Assembly (NCBI GenBank): GCA_011033025.1
Contig: WFMF01000368.1
Span: 1-64,000, forward strand
From: Beroe forskalii
Lineage: Eukaryota > Ctenophora > Nuda > Beroida > Beroidae
Reading direction: 5' to 3'
DNA: 64,000 nucleotides
How positions within the stretch are numbered: position 1 is the first letter of the stretch; each line of letters starts with the position of its first letter. Below, in pieces: positions 52,101 to 63,908 of this stretch. A program made the position numbers and the translations under genes. The notes under the pieces are model-generated. The model searched no databases. It worked only from the letters and a program-made list of their open reading frames with translations, and was not told the DNA's origin.

Positions 52101-55100
52101 CAGCTTCCTTTTCTAGATCGGTTAATATTCGGAATGTTATGGAACCTTGTCTAGTCCCATCCTCACCAAGGTCATCCATGTCAAAATCAACTATCTGAAT
52201 AAAGATAGCATTTTAAAAAGCTGAATTTTATGTTTCAATGGTGGGATCTTTTAAAGTTTAAAGGGGGGTCACCCCTCATATTTTGGGAAACACGAATTTG
52301 AGATACGAGTTGGCCAGGAATCAGAATGGCCAGGGCGTGACAGTGGTTTAAGTCCATAGGTTCAACATGTGAGGCCTTGGAGCAAAAATGACATCCTAGA
52401 ATCGAAACTTTTCCAGAATATATATATGCATTAAAGACTCAAAGACCTGGTTCGCCAATATTTGTTTTATCAGATATATGCATTATATATGACACTTTTT
52501 GGACACCTTTTCTTGGTTAGATTCACAAAAAATAAGCATGTTGGTTGCAAAATAAGCTAAAGAAAAGAAGTCGTCAAAGACATCCTGAATTGGGCTTGGA
52601 ATGAATACTGGAGGCTTTTCCCCTTAGGATTTGTTTTAACAAACAAAATTCTGAGTTTTTTTTTCTTTTTTTCGAAAAAATGCTGCAATGTGAACAGAGG
52701 TGAATGAATATCAAAGAAAAAGTTATTGCTGCTTGAACTTTAAGCTATATACTATACTGTCTAAGAGTGCCGTCACATATTACATAATCAACTGATGGGG
52801 GGTTCTAAATGCTGACAGATGATTACAGGGCGGAGGGAAGATATTTAAACTATGCTGATGATTTTTTTGAAATCTTCGCATCATTAGGATAGGAGTTCTC
52901 GGTGTTTTTGTCCATAATATTTTGTTTTGAACTACCTCTTGTATTTCTTCAGTATGATATTTATATACGAAAATTTACTAGGCACGTGACTGGCCATTTG
53001 ATGATAAAATGTGGTTCATCTGAAACGAGTGGAACCATATTTTGTTTATCTCAAGCGAATCTAAGATAAGAGGTGTATGATCACCTATTCTGTACCTTAC
53101 CAACTGATAAGGCCATTCCGTGTACACAGAAAGGCACAAAGAGTAGATACCAAGTCCACATTGCAATTTGCTGATAACAGAGCTGCTAAATTCAACACGC
53201 ACAAAAAACTGATAAGTAGCAATGAGAAAACTGATAATTAGCAATGGGGAGGGGTCAGCCAATAATGACAAATGCTGATAGACGGGAGGGTGGGTCAAAA
53301 ATGACCAAAAAAGTGCTGACGTAATATGTGACGGCTCCCTTACTATGAACAATTGCTGGTGGTAGCAAAGATTGAGAACAAGCCAAAAGATCACGGGGGA
53401 ATTAGTGTCATATTTGGCACTTTTTCATTAAACCTGCTGAGGACGATAACCGAGGTGTCTGGATAGGTAGACAGGAGGGTTATCACTCATGACCTCTGGT
53501 CTGAAGACATCCGGGTACAGAGCCAGAGAAAAGGTGTAGGATTCAGTTTGCAGATCTTGTCGTGGATAAACCTGATAAAACAACATATTAATTGCGTAAT
53601 TGTGGGTTCAGTGGTTAATAAGGGACATCGAAAAAAATTTTCAGCTCATGTCATCTTGCCGCCTATGTAGTCGTGTTAAGTGTTTTATTGAAATATGAAA
53701 ATTACCAGAATATGGCACATGACTCTAATTTCTACATCGGCAGTTAAGTTTTCAGCAATTAACGACGTTTTTGACTATTGTACGTGCTGGAAAAGTGCCC
53801 CGACCACCAAACTTGGATGAATATTAGTTCACCTGATCATCTAACTTCACTCAAACGGATTTTGCTTTATCTTGAAAATAATTCTTCCTGGCAAAGTGAT
53901 TTTCTGGCTTCTGGAGCATGACATAAGGTTGTCCTGAGCGTTTTGGATCATATGTTTATTGAAAGGTTGTATATTATGAACACAATGTTTCTGTTCAATT
54001 TTCGCTCTGAACGGAGTTGCTATACGATCTTCCAGGGCCGAGATACGAAATTTTGGCCATTTTGGTGGCTTTCTCGAATGTGGGCCCTCGAGTCTCGAGA
54101 GTTGAGAAAAACCAAGAAATTTCTGTGGGTAATAACACACAGAAAAGCGTTATTCCCACCTAAAATGACCCAAAAAGTCGTTTCTGTTGGTTTCGGCTGC
54201 ATCTCAAATGTAATGGATTTTTATAATAGTTGCAGTCTTAGCAGCTGAAATTGCTAAAAGAGGCAAAACATGATTTTTTGCCAGTTTGACCATGATGCAC
54301 ATTATCTTAACCAATGAAACTCAACTATATTATAGAAATGGTTGTGATCTGCGACATATCAAACGGACAGCATGTGAATACTGCATGCATTTTTTTGTCC
54401 AAGAAAATAGCAAAAAATGCCAAAAACGGCCTTTTCGTCTCGTTACTGTGCCCACATTTTTTTTAACAAATTTTTTCCATGTTTTATTGAACTAATTTTC
54501 AAAGGACAACGTCTTTGAGAGCATTTTAAAGATGGGAACTCCAGAAAATCACTTAATTGGTCGGGAAATATTTATTTTCCAAGATGAAGCAAAATTGGGG
54601 CACTTTTCCAGTAGATACAAAGGTACAATAGTCAAAAACATAGTTTTTGAGCATGAGCTGAAATTTTTTTTCGATGTTCTCCCTAATAATATGTTTATAT
54701 CCTAATTCCATCTATTCCAATTGCTTTCACAATAACAAGACTATGATCTAATTATTTACTTATTTACCTTACGATATTCTTTGTTATCCGATGTTATTGT
54801 GTCTTTGTATTTGCATTGAAAACCATCAAACTGCAGGGGTAAAGTGCATGTTGGGACCTTATCCGTCAATTCTGAGGGGTGCATTAAGGTTTTATGCTGT
54901 CAAATTCATGAAACTCGTATGTAACTAGTCGCCATCAATCCCAGAGCATATCGTCTTTTAGGTATTACAAATTCTTGTTACCTATAATGAACTTTCAGGG
55001 TACTGATATGCGAAAAATTCAGAGGCAATGAATTATTCAACTATCTGGCCTATTAAAAACTGACTGACTTTCCGTTGAGAATGTGAGATCCTTGTTCAAA

Positions 55101-58100
55101 TCATGGGCATTGTACACGTTAGAGATGATAGGGTAGTCCACTTGGAAAAGTGCCTGAACATCTTCCCTCATTCGATCTTCTTTCCAAAATCTGAGTAATG
55201 ATCAATGCTTCAATAGTTGGAACTTGTTAGAAATAACATCTGAGCGACTAATTTGTTTGCTTTTCGTTTATTCAATCCACATTAGGTAAACAAAGTGCAC
55301 CTTACTCCTTCAATTTCAATTTATAACACAGTATCATAATCTTATCAAAACAGCTCACTCGTTGTCATGACCCATGTACTCTGAGCAGTTCATCTCGTCA
55401 GTGTTATCCTGGCAGTTCTGTTCTCCGTCACACACCTTCTCCAGGGGCAAACACTCGTGCTGTGTCCTCCTGCACCGGAACTTACCGTAACAAACACCCC
55501 CACAGGTGGGAACTTACCGTAACATTGTTCACAAGCCAGGGGGGGGGCAACCCCCTCAATTTTGGTGGATATAAAAAATCGCCAATAGGGGGTTTAATTT
55601 TGGGGGATTTTGGGGGGTTTTAGGGGGCTTAATTCTTAGTGCAAAAAGGGGCATTTTTTCTCAAATGGTACCTTTTTTGTTCCTGATTTTTTGCACCATT
55701 TCAAAATGGTACCATTTTTGGTCGTGATTTTTGGCGATTTTTAGAAATGGTACCATTTTTGTTTCCGGTTTTTGGTACCATTTTTGTTTATAATTTTTGG
55801 AACTTTTATGAAATGGTACCATTTTTGTTTCTGATTTTCAGCATCTTTTTCAAATGGTACCATTTTGTTTCTGATTTTTAATAACATCCTTTCAAAATAG
55901 TACCGTTTTTTTCAGGTATTCAGCCCCTTTTTTAAATGGTACCAATTTTGTTTTTGATTTTAGGCATCATTTTCAATTGGTACCTTTTTCGTTTCTGATT
56001 TTTCAGATGTTCCCTTTTGAAATGGTACCAAATTTGTGTCCGATTTTTTGCGCCTTTTCGAAATGGTACCTTTTTATTCGTGTTTTTGGCAACCTTTTTT
56101 GTTTCTTCATTTTGGTCCTTTTTTGAACCATACTAGAATAATTTCTGCTGTCGATAGGGGGTTTAATTTTGGGGGGTTAATTTTTGCTGTCGATAGGGGG
56201 TTTAATTTAACCCCCTGGTGGATATAAAAAATTTACAATAGGGGGCTTAATTTTGGGGGGTTGGCCCCCCCCCCTCCCAGGGGGGTATTGTGCTCACAGA
56301 CCAGGGGTATTATGCTCACAAGCCAGGGGTATTGTGCTCACAGAGGTCTTTATTACTTGAACGGATTCATATGGCATGAATTTCATAAAATTGATTTCTC
56401 CATGAAATACACACTTTGATAGACTTGATTTTAATATGTCACAAAGTGAATAAATCCTATTAAACATACAAAGGAAAGGGGGGAATTGCTCACTTCTCAG
56501 TGCCCTCCGTTGAGCCCAAATAAGTGAAGCACAATTTTTGCAGAGTGGTAAAAAATGGTATTCAGTGTCAACCAATAATTCAAACCTTATTTTAAGTTTA
56601 AGCCTTACTTTTTTCGTAATTAACGTCAAAAGTTGGAAAAGCATCATGTAAAAACAGGGTTGAGAATTGCCCTTGATTCAACAGTTGCAAGTGTTACTTT
56701 GCAAGGTGCAAGGTGTCGCCACCTCTGAGATCAGTGTCCGAAATTTCCACAAAACCGCCATTTGTACGGATGTGATACTGATTCAACAGTATATCCGCAT
56801 ATGTGCATGGCCTCGTGCCATTTGCCATTTCATTGTTGGCTTTTTTGAAATCCTTAATTTACGTGTTCTCAATGGAAATTTCGAGTTTGGCAGGAACATT
56901 TCACATAGAACTCACCACAGGTGGTCGGCTCATCACTGTCATCAGGACACTGAGGCACTCCATCGCAGACCTTCTCCTCCGCAATGCATGAGAAGTGAGG
57001 TCGGCAGGGCGACGCCCCCATTGGACATGTCCTTTCGGGGAGGGTCGTATCGCAGGTGTAGAGCCGGGACTTGTTAACGTCACCTTCAAACAAATGGTTT
57101 ATTATAGGTAGCTGTTGCTTTTTAATATACCTTATCGGACATAATTATCACGGAAATTACATTCACCCTGAGCACTTCAGCGTGAATATTAATGTCCATG
57201 AAAATTTGGCCGTGAAAATTTTGTCCGTGATACTAATGTCCTTGATGTTCAGGTCCGTGAAAATTAAGTCCAGTATTTCGTCTTAAAATTTCTTGGGTGG
57301 AGCCGCAAAATTTCTTACTTCATCTCTTTAAACGCACAAATAATAAAATTTTTAAGGAAATTATGCTTCTTTTTCATGCTTAGTACCTGCAATATGGAAA
57401 TTAAACATATTAATGTGCGAAAAATATTGAAAATGGGAAAAATCGAGCCGATAATATCAAATTTTTGTTGAAATTTGAAGTGGCTGGATCGAGAGTGAAT
57501 ATTTATGTCCGTGAAACTTAGGTCCATGAAACTAAAGTCCGTGATAATTATTTCCGATAAGGTAAGGGCTAAAGTGGTTATTGATTTATTAAATCTACGG
57601 GTCTGAGTTGTTAGTAGCAAACAGCTAGTGCACTGCTTGTGAAATGATAAAGAAATAAAGAAGAATTGTTCCTTTTTCTCAATGTCTGTGCCGTAATACG
57701 CTGACCAATTAATTACGTCGAGCCCTGTATAAATACTGCAACCACTATGGTGTCGAACATATTTTGATAAGATTTGTTTCGAAAAACCACCCGTTTTGAG
57801 TAGTTTTGCAACAAAACATATCCAAATACTACAACATAGCAGTTGCAGTATTAGTAAAGTAGTAAAATAATCATGCAATCTGCGGGCAGTTCTCTCACCC
57901 TGCTGAGCTCTGTGAAGGAACACACAGTAAGGATTCCGGTAGAGAGATGCGTTGTATGTCACTGGAGCATAGGTCTCCAAGCATCGTCTTACAGCCAGGC
58001 CTGACCTCTGGGGCTCTGTGATGTCTGCATCAGCCAGTGAGGGCATGGTGAAGTTCTTCACAGTGCAGGTTTTTACAGTGATTGTGTCCTGTGGAACATA

Positions 58101-59294
58101 CAGGATTGATGCGCAGGTTTCAGAGTGGTTGCACTCATCATACCAAACATTCCAGGGTTCCAATTCGGAGGAAGCTCCATTACATCTCGCACAGTAGAGG
58201 TTCTTGTAGTGTTTCCCTGTCAGGGTGTCGTATACAGGTGCTCCAAAGTACCTCATTTCAGCCGGAGCTCCCCCGTGAACACACAACCTGAAATCCAACT
58301 CTGATGCTGTGCTGGGACAGTCGGCAATCACCAGGGCCGACACATTCTTATCTTTTCCAAAGAGACCTGGAACGCATGTCTCGATGATTCCCCCTGGTCT
58401 CTGATGTCCACATTCCTGGGTGACGTCGTGACAGCAGTCTCTGCGGAGAAAGCACTCCGGGTCGCAGCTGCACCTGTTCTCTGTGAGGTGGGGTGGCTGC
58501 TGAGAGCAGGAACCTCTGCAGGAGTAACTCCTCTCTGTGCAGTGAGTGTGCCTCACCTTCAGCAGGATGCCCAGGAACACCCCCACTGAGGTGTCCCGGG
58601 ACATGTACAGAGAAGTCATGAACTCCTTGTTAGGTTCCCTGTAGCACAAGTCCGGGCGTTCGTCCTCTCCATCCGAGCAGTCCTCAATCCAGCCATCACA
58701 CCAGAACTCTCTTCTCAGACACTTGCGATCCTTCCTGCACAAGAAGTGGGTCGCAGGACATCGATATCCGGAATCAGGGAGAGTTGGGATGGCTGTTGTT
58801 CCAAAGCCATCAGTTTCGTGAATGACCTTAACTGAGTAAATAGGACTGTGGTGTTTGCTGACCCCCTCTTGACTGGAGTTGCTGATGCTAGTCCAATACT
58901 CCCCAGTGAAGTAGTCTCTGGTGTGGTTTACTTCCACCACCGACGTGTCTTTACAATCCTCCTCATCTAGCCCATTCTCACAGTCCAGCACTCCGTCACA
59001 GAACTTCATTATCGAGACACAGGGCGGGTACCCGTCTAGGCAGGGGATCTGGGTTTCAGGGTTGCACTTGTGTTGCGGCGCAAAGTCACTGCAGTGCCCA
59101 CAGGTCAAGTTGCAATGCTGGGCCATGTACGCGGCATACGTCGCATTCTCGCAGAATCCAACGTTTCGCCATTTGAAGCAGTTAGATCTCAGATCCAGGT
59201 CTTTGCAGAAGGATTTAGCAAGGCTCGAAACGCTCCACACACATAAGGCAGTGACCATAAGGGTCAGGAGAGGAGGGCGGGAAAAGAATCGCAT
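49127..59294 (-). CDS. ShKT/LDLa/SMB receptor with methuselah-like ectodomain and class B2-type 7TM
   Basis: A plasma-membrane GPCR read on the minus strand. Exons (5' to 3'): 59294-57899, 57083-56916, 55512-55359, 55190-55061, 53571-53434, 52194-52045, 51335-50754, 50498-50169, 49714-49127. Residues 1-26 are a signal peptide. ShKT is C30-C68 and the first LDLa is C77-C114 (FCDGVLDCENGLDEEDC). A second LDLa (WCDGWIEDCSDGEDE) and an SMB domain (CSCDPECFLRRDCCHD) follow, then a methuselah-like Cys region (YKNLYCARCNG). Exons 2 and 3 add LDLa domains (VCDGVPQCPDDSDE, VCDGEQNCQDNTDE). Helices 1-4 are in the 582-bp exon (YHLLGWLGPCTWV in helix 4), 5-7 in the next two (NILQGLYLMFILRC in helix 7). 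The cytoplasmic tail has about 180 residues. Phases agree throughout if exon 4 uses a weak GTTTTT donor and exon 3 a weak acceptor. An in-frame ATG at 59390 is less likely as start because the signal peptide begins at 59294. Confidence 0.8.
51481..51542 (-). ncRNA. Pre-miRNA-sized hairpin in a receptor intron (candidate only)
   Basis: TTTAAAATTTGTGAACAAG at 51481-51499 is perfectly complementary to 51524-51542. The 24-nt middle adds a GCTGTG/CACAGC inner stem, giving a 62-nt hairpin with a small loop. It lies within the intron between the exons starting at 52194 and 51335. It may equally be a tiny palindromic MITE. Nothing in the sequence proves expression. Confidence 0.3.
52258..52410. mobile_element. 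MITE family copy 3 (partial)
   Basis: Begins after TTTAAA with GGGGGGTCACCCCTCATATT and shares GAATTTGAGATACGAGTTGG, AATGGCCAGGGCGTG and GTCCATAGGTTCAA with the copies at 22750 and 43540. It lies in a receptor intron, beside the exon at 52045-52194. Confidence 0.7.
52411..53433. other. Receptor intron, no gene recognised
   Basis: Includes a minus-strand 138-codon frame (52978-53394) that abuts the intron side of exon 5. It has hydrophobic stretches but no family resemblance, and I take it as chance. About 52770-53340 has several G-rich, short repeated words (GGGGGGTTC, ACGTAATATGTGACGG) like a MITE related to the GGGATCG element at 9490. Confidence 0.35.
53622..54683. mobile_element. 1062-bp TIR element with TAATAA target duplication
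   Basis: The left end reads GGGACATCGAAAAAAATTTT then CAGCTCATG; the right end is its inverse with a small indel. Further inner similarity (TTTTTGACTATTGTAC, AAAAGTGCCCC) is also inverted. It is flanked by TAATAA at 53616-53621 and 54684-54689. No transposase frame was recognised; the frames at 53847-54248 are short and unsupported. It lies in the receptor intron between exons 4 and 5. Confidence 0.8.
55539..56274. mobile_element. Poly-G-ended VNTR element, copy 3 (736 bp)
   Basis: Same orientation and termini as copies 1 and 2, with the shortest and most diverged interior (units with CAATTGGTACC and AATAGTACCG). The flanks AGCCAG and TCCCAG are not identical, so its 6-bp duplication has decayed or is obscured by the neighbouring CCAGGGGTATT short repeats. 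It ends 26 bp from the predicted acceptor of the receptor's third exon. Confidence 0.85.
56275..56915. other. Receptor intron with short tandem repeat
   Basis: About 56280-56345 has two to three copies of GTGCTCACAGACCAGGGGTA-type units. A minus-strand frame at 56294-56647 has no recognised domain. Confidence 0.45.
57128..57564. mobile_element. 437-bp inverted-repeat element with GTCCGTGAAAATT repeats
   Basis: The left end TACCTTATCGGACATAATTA and following bases match the inverse of the right end over 27 bp with one mismatch. The interior contains many GTCCGTGA / TCACGGA words in both orientations. No target duplication was identified. It lies in the receptor's first intron, beside exon 2. 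Confidence 0.75.
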
Positions 59295-60140
59295 TTTAAG
59301 GAACAGTCGATCACAAAAATCAAATTTCTCTAACAGCAAAGGGAACAGGTTGTGGCGTACTATATTAATATTAGGAAAATACCTATTCACGCAACTCGGC
59401 TAGTCTTTGGACGGCTTTATCACGTGATGTTCAGGCTCAATTTGAGTTGAGTGGGTGAAACAATAGGGATTATTGCTTGGCGCCATGTGATTTGGTTTAC
59501 AATGGAGACAGTTCTTTGCAGTATATTAGCCTATTGTTAAGTTTATTGAACGCAATAAAGAAACTGTCTCTTTCAATGTGAAGGGTTCACGACCAAGTTT
59601 CTTCATGTTCTGTTTATAGTATATCGTGAATATTTGTGTAACAGAAACAGGACGTCATTTTCCTCAAATAACGGTTTATGTTTGATTCACCCGACATGAC
59701 ATCTGAACTGAAAATTGACAAAATACAATGATACCACTCTTTCTTTCATTGCACCATTCATTGTTCTTTCGTTAATTCCTGTTTATCCCATACCTAGACG
59801 TAGCTAAAACGGTGTAGATTATTATCTTTTATATAAAGGAAAGGATTTAGGATAATTGGCACAAATGGAGCTAAAAAGGCCGCAATTTTTTCCCTCCCCA
59901 TTGGCCTTTTTGTGAATACAAAAAGGCAAATGAGAGGGTTGGCAGAGATCGTGGTTTTGGAGAGTGATAAATAGGATATGTGTATATGAGGTACAGATTT
60001 ACAATACAACTACTGTAATTTCTAGAAAGTGCCCGGATTGCTCCTTTATAATATCAGTCGCGAAAATGATGGCCGATGTCCGTCCGTCCTCACCAATTTT
60101 CATGATTCTTAAACTTTCAGTCTGACAGTCACTCAAGAAT
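59295..60140. other. Upstream flank of the minus-strand receptor
   Basis: Probably contains the receptor's 5' UTR and promoter on the minus strand, but no TATA box was convincing at a useful distance. The frame at 59794-60009 (minus) is unsupported. Confidence 0.4.
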
Positions 60141-62021
60141 CAGGCATGGATCCACCGGGGGGCGTGCGGACTGCGGGGGCGTGCGCACGCCCCCATCAGA
60201 AATTTGGGGGCGTGCATGGGGGCGTGCAATTTTTGAAAATTTGATGCTTGCGATTTAATTCAAGATACCAAAAATAAACTTAGTGAAAAACTTTCATTCA
60301 TTCGTTACTTCTAGAAGCATATTCTAAATTTGAATACCTCTGATAATGATATTTTTATCTACATAAAACTATGATCAACCATATTTCTATAGTAAGCAAA
60401 AGGGAAAAGAAACAAAACAGAGGGCCCATGCGTTACGCATTAACAAAAAGCACACCTCCAGAACTATAACAAAAGGGTTACATGAACTAAAAATAAATTT
60501 CTTAATAATAAGGCTTGAAAGGTGAAAAATCAGCTCACGGGCTAAAACGGGTCATTAAGTTGTGCAAGGGTGATTGTGTAGTACCTACAAAGTGTACTAC
60601 ACACGATTTTTCGGCCTCCATCCAAAAAATAATATTCATGCCAATAGCCTTGAAGGCTTGAGACAAAAACAGGACTTAGAGTTTTTGAACCCTATTGATT
60701 CAAAAACTCTAGTACTGCCTTTGCAGTATTACAACAACGAAAATAAAAGTCGCAAATAACAGGTGCAATGCAATTGATTTCCAATTTCTTTCTTTCTTAA
60801 TACTTCAGACCTCTAACTTCTGGGGGCTGCTGCCCCCAGACCCCTGTACTTTTGATTTTATATTTATATCAATTATCAATGAGATTTTATACGACAGCAT
60901 TAACAGCGCTGTTATATTGAAAGCAATGCCCAAACACTATTGAGTTGCCATTTCTTTATACTCCAGACCGCTGGCTTCTGGGGGCTGCCGCCCCCAGACC
61001 CCTGCTGCTCCTTTGATTCTAAATATAATATTCATTGGAATTTCGTACGACAGCAACAACAATGCCCAAACACTAATGAGTTGCCATTTCGTTAAATACT
61101 CTATAACTCCGGCTTCTGGGAGCTGCCGCCCCCAGCTCCCTGCTGCTCTTTTGATTCTTAGAATAACATTTATTGGAATTTTCATGACAGAAAGGACAGC
61201 GCTGTTATTAAGTTGAAAATAATGCCCAAACACTATTGACTTACCATTTCTCTATACTTCAAACCTCTGGCTTCTGGGGGCTGCCGCCCCCAGACCCCTG
61301 CTGCTCTTTTGATTTAATATTTATTGAGATTTCGTACAACAGCAACGAGAGCGTCGTTAAGTTGACAACAATGCCCAAACACTATTTAGTTGCTAATTCT
61401 TTATACTCCAGACCTCTGGCCTCTGTTGCTCTTTTGATTCTTAGTATAACATTTATTGGAACTTTTATGACGGAAACAACAGCACTGTTATTAAGTTGAA
61501 AATAATGCCCAAAGACTATTGACTTACCATTTCTCTATACTTCAGACCTTCTGCTTCTGGGGCTGCCGCCCCCAGACCCCCTGCTGCTCTTTTGATTTTA
61601 TATTTATTGAGATTTCATACAACAGCAACAAGAGCGTCGTTAAGTTGACAACAATGCTCAAACACTATTTAGTTGCTAATTCTTTATACTCCAGACCTCT
61701 GGCTTCTGGGGCTGCCGTCCCCAGACCCCTGCTGCTTTTTTTCTTCTAAATGTGATATTCATTTGAATTTCGCACAACAGCAACAACAGCGCTGTTAAGT
61801 TGAAAACAAAGCCCAAACACTAAAGAGTTGCCATTTTGTTATAATCTAGACCTCTGGCCTCTAGGGGCTGCCGCCCCAGCCCCTGCTTATACATACTTTA
61901 ATTATCCTTCAAATATTCAAAAACTTCCTATGCTATGTGCGAACGAGGTGCCGCGAAGCGGCGCCGAGTGAGCTGTATAAATTTGCACGCCCCCAAAAAT
62001 TCTGGGCTGGATCCATGCCTG
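60141..62021. mobile_element. hAT-like element, 8-bp target duplication, internal VNTR array
   Basis: CAGGCATGGATCCA at 60141-60154 is matched exactly by its inverse at 62008-62021. Both ends continue into GGGGGCGTGC / GCACGCCCCC-type sequence. It is flanked by the perfect 8-bp duplication TCAAGAAT (60133-60140 and 62022-62029). The centre (about 60790-61890) is a tandem array of roughly eight units of 130-165 bp, each with CTTCTGGGGGCTGCCGCCCC and GCCCAAACACTA. No transposase was found, so it is non-autonomous. Confidence 0.9.
60790..61890. repeat. About eight tandem units of 130-165 bp inside the hAT-like element
   Basis: Unit starts fall near 60810, 60965, 61100, 61265, 61415, 61555, 61695 and 61855. 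Each contains a GGGGGCTGCCGCCCCC palindrome that could extrude as a hairpin. A related fragment is at about 46915-46965. Confidence 0.9.
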
Positions 62022-62029
62022 TCAAGAAT

Positions 62030-63343
62030 GATCCACTGATTTAGCCATAAGTGCTTTCAGCCGCTTCAAGGGCGGCTATCAGAAGATTAGTCACTTACCT
62101 CCTCATGTGCTCGATGTTCTGACAGCGGCAGAAGGACTTCCTGCGGCTATCAGAACATCGAGAACAGACTTTTGCCGTCCATGAGGGGCAGCTATCAGAA
62201 CAGACATTTTAACAATAAAAGTGAAAAGAAACAACTATTTCAACAAAAATTACAACTATAAAAGGTATAAAGCATTGAATCAAGAGGACTGGGACTGATC
62301 AATGACATTTTGGACTCGGAGAAAAAACATAATTATTCATATTAAAGAAGCAGCGTATTCATAAGTAGGAGAATGCGTCAGCAAACTGCAAACGTAACAA
62401 AACTCACATGAAATGAAATAAAAGCTTCGCGCGAAATCTCAGATCATTTCAACAAATAACGAAACATGCGCGGCTTTCGTGAACTGATGATCACACGTGA
62501 AACCTACGCGCCTTCACAAAGTTATGCATATACGGTACAAGAAACTTTAATAAGCTGTGATTCATCCGTAATATTCGTGATTTCTTCCACTTTTATTTCA
62601 GAGATAATGGGGGAGGGAAATTAAGCGCCTGCATTCGGGAACAACAGACAACAATAATTATCCCGGCAGGCGCAATTCTTGTTTGCAAGGCAGTACACAG
62701 TAGGTAAATTGCGCTTCCTGGGATGGGCTGTGCCATACGACAAGGACCCTCACAAGAGACGTCTGAGGGGCAGTAGAAAATGGCTAAAATTGAAATAAAG
62801 CATTGAAATTTAAGATTTAGGATATAGATTTTTTCGTAAATAAAGTCGATAGTCCGAAAAAAATCTGCCCTGAAAACAAAATCACGTTCTAGTTTAAATT
62901 CAACAATTGAGCGTGTTGCTATGGTTACATTTTGTAGCGTGTGCTAAACTGCACGTACATTTTAAAGAAGCATCTGTCATTTCGTTTTATGTACTTTTGA
63001 GACGTAACAACTGCTGAGAATCATAACTTATTACGTTCTGAATTGAATTTTCGAGTTCGGGGGAAAAGTTTACGACAGGATAACTATCAAGATAACTTGA
63101 AAGAAACTGAAAGAAAATTAAAGGTAAATTATTTTTCATTCTGCTCCTTCATAAAAGTGAATATTTCGCTCCAGTTGATTATTGGCTTGCTACCTAAGTA
63201 CCAAGTATGGTTTGAATCCATACTTTTCTCTAATTTTAGGACAATGTGGCGGTAAGCGCCGCCGAGTGAGCTATGTATCTAATCCTATATTATTCTAGCT
63301 GGCCAACGGGCCTGCTTGTTTCATAATAAAATAATAAAGGAAA
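62030..63343. other. Intergenic sequence with small repeats
   Basis: About 62070-62210 has related blocks containing GGCTATCAGAACA and GGCAGCTATCAGAAC. No gene recognised. The frame at 63043-63255 is unsupported. A GCCGCCGAGTGAGCTATGTA module is at about 63255-63275. Confidence 0.4.
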
Positions 63344-63470
63344 AAGATTCCTAGGCATGCAATTATGGAAATAATTGCACTCGGCTTCTCCGCGAGTAAT
63401 TATTATTGTATTTATAACACTCGGCTTCACCTCGTGCAATAAGCACAATAATTGCATTTCTAGGAATCTT
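63344..63470. mobile_element. 127-bp inverted-repeat MITE
   Basis: AAGATTCCTAGGCATGCAAT and following bases at the left are mirrored at the right (ATTGCATTTCTAGGAATCTT), two mismatches over 23 bp. The interior has CACTCGGCTTC words twice. No target duplication was identified. Confidence 0.7.
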
Positions 63471-63814
63471 ATTACTACATATTATTAATATAAGCTTCTC
63501 TTTGATCAATCAGCAAATTAATCTAGTATTTAATCGAAGCCACTAACTCAAATAGGAATTGATCAAAATAATGATTAATCATAGAGGGATTGTTATTGCT
63601 TTATTGCAACGCTTATGAAGGTTAGAAGACTGCGACCTGCCGTTATCGAAACTAACGCTATGAAATTAATTAATCAACGAAAATATTGCATGAGTTAAAC
63701 AGTTGATAAAGTCAGAAGCCACTTAAAAGATGTTACCATATTAGGCATAACAAGGATGCCCTGGTTCGCCTAATAACTCCTTGTAACCACGTAGCCAGGA
63801 AGTTCCCTCTAAAG

Positions 63815-63908
63815 ATGCCTGACAGTGGGAAGAAGCACAAGAAAGTCGTCGGCTTGCCGCCTCTGTCTCCAGCTAAGCGCATGGAACGAGAGAAATCATT
63901 CACGCTGG
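63815..63908 (+). CDS. Probable first coding exon of an unidentified gene
   Basis: An ATG at 63815 opens a frame of 31 codons rich in Lys, Arg and Pro (MPDSGKKHKKVVGLPPLSPA, then KRMEREKSFTL). It ends in a strong donor, CTGG followed by GTAAGC, at 63908/63909 with phase 1. The low complexity, charged start and absence of a signal peptide fit a cytoplasmic or nuclear protein. The remainder lies beyond the window, so no function can be given. An untranslated first exon upstream is possible. Confidence 0.5.

Noticed and set aside
57315-57898. C-terminal part of the 691-codon minus-strand ORF after residue about 497
   Set aside because: This is intron read-through past a good GTGAGA donor at 57898; the next exon continues the LDLa series in phase.
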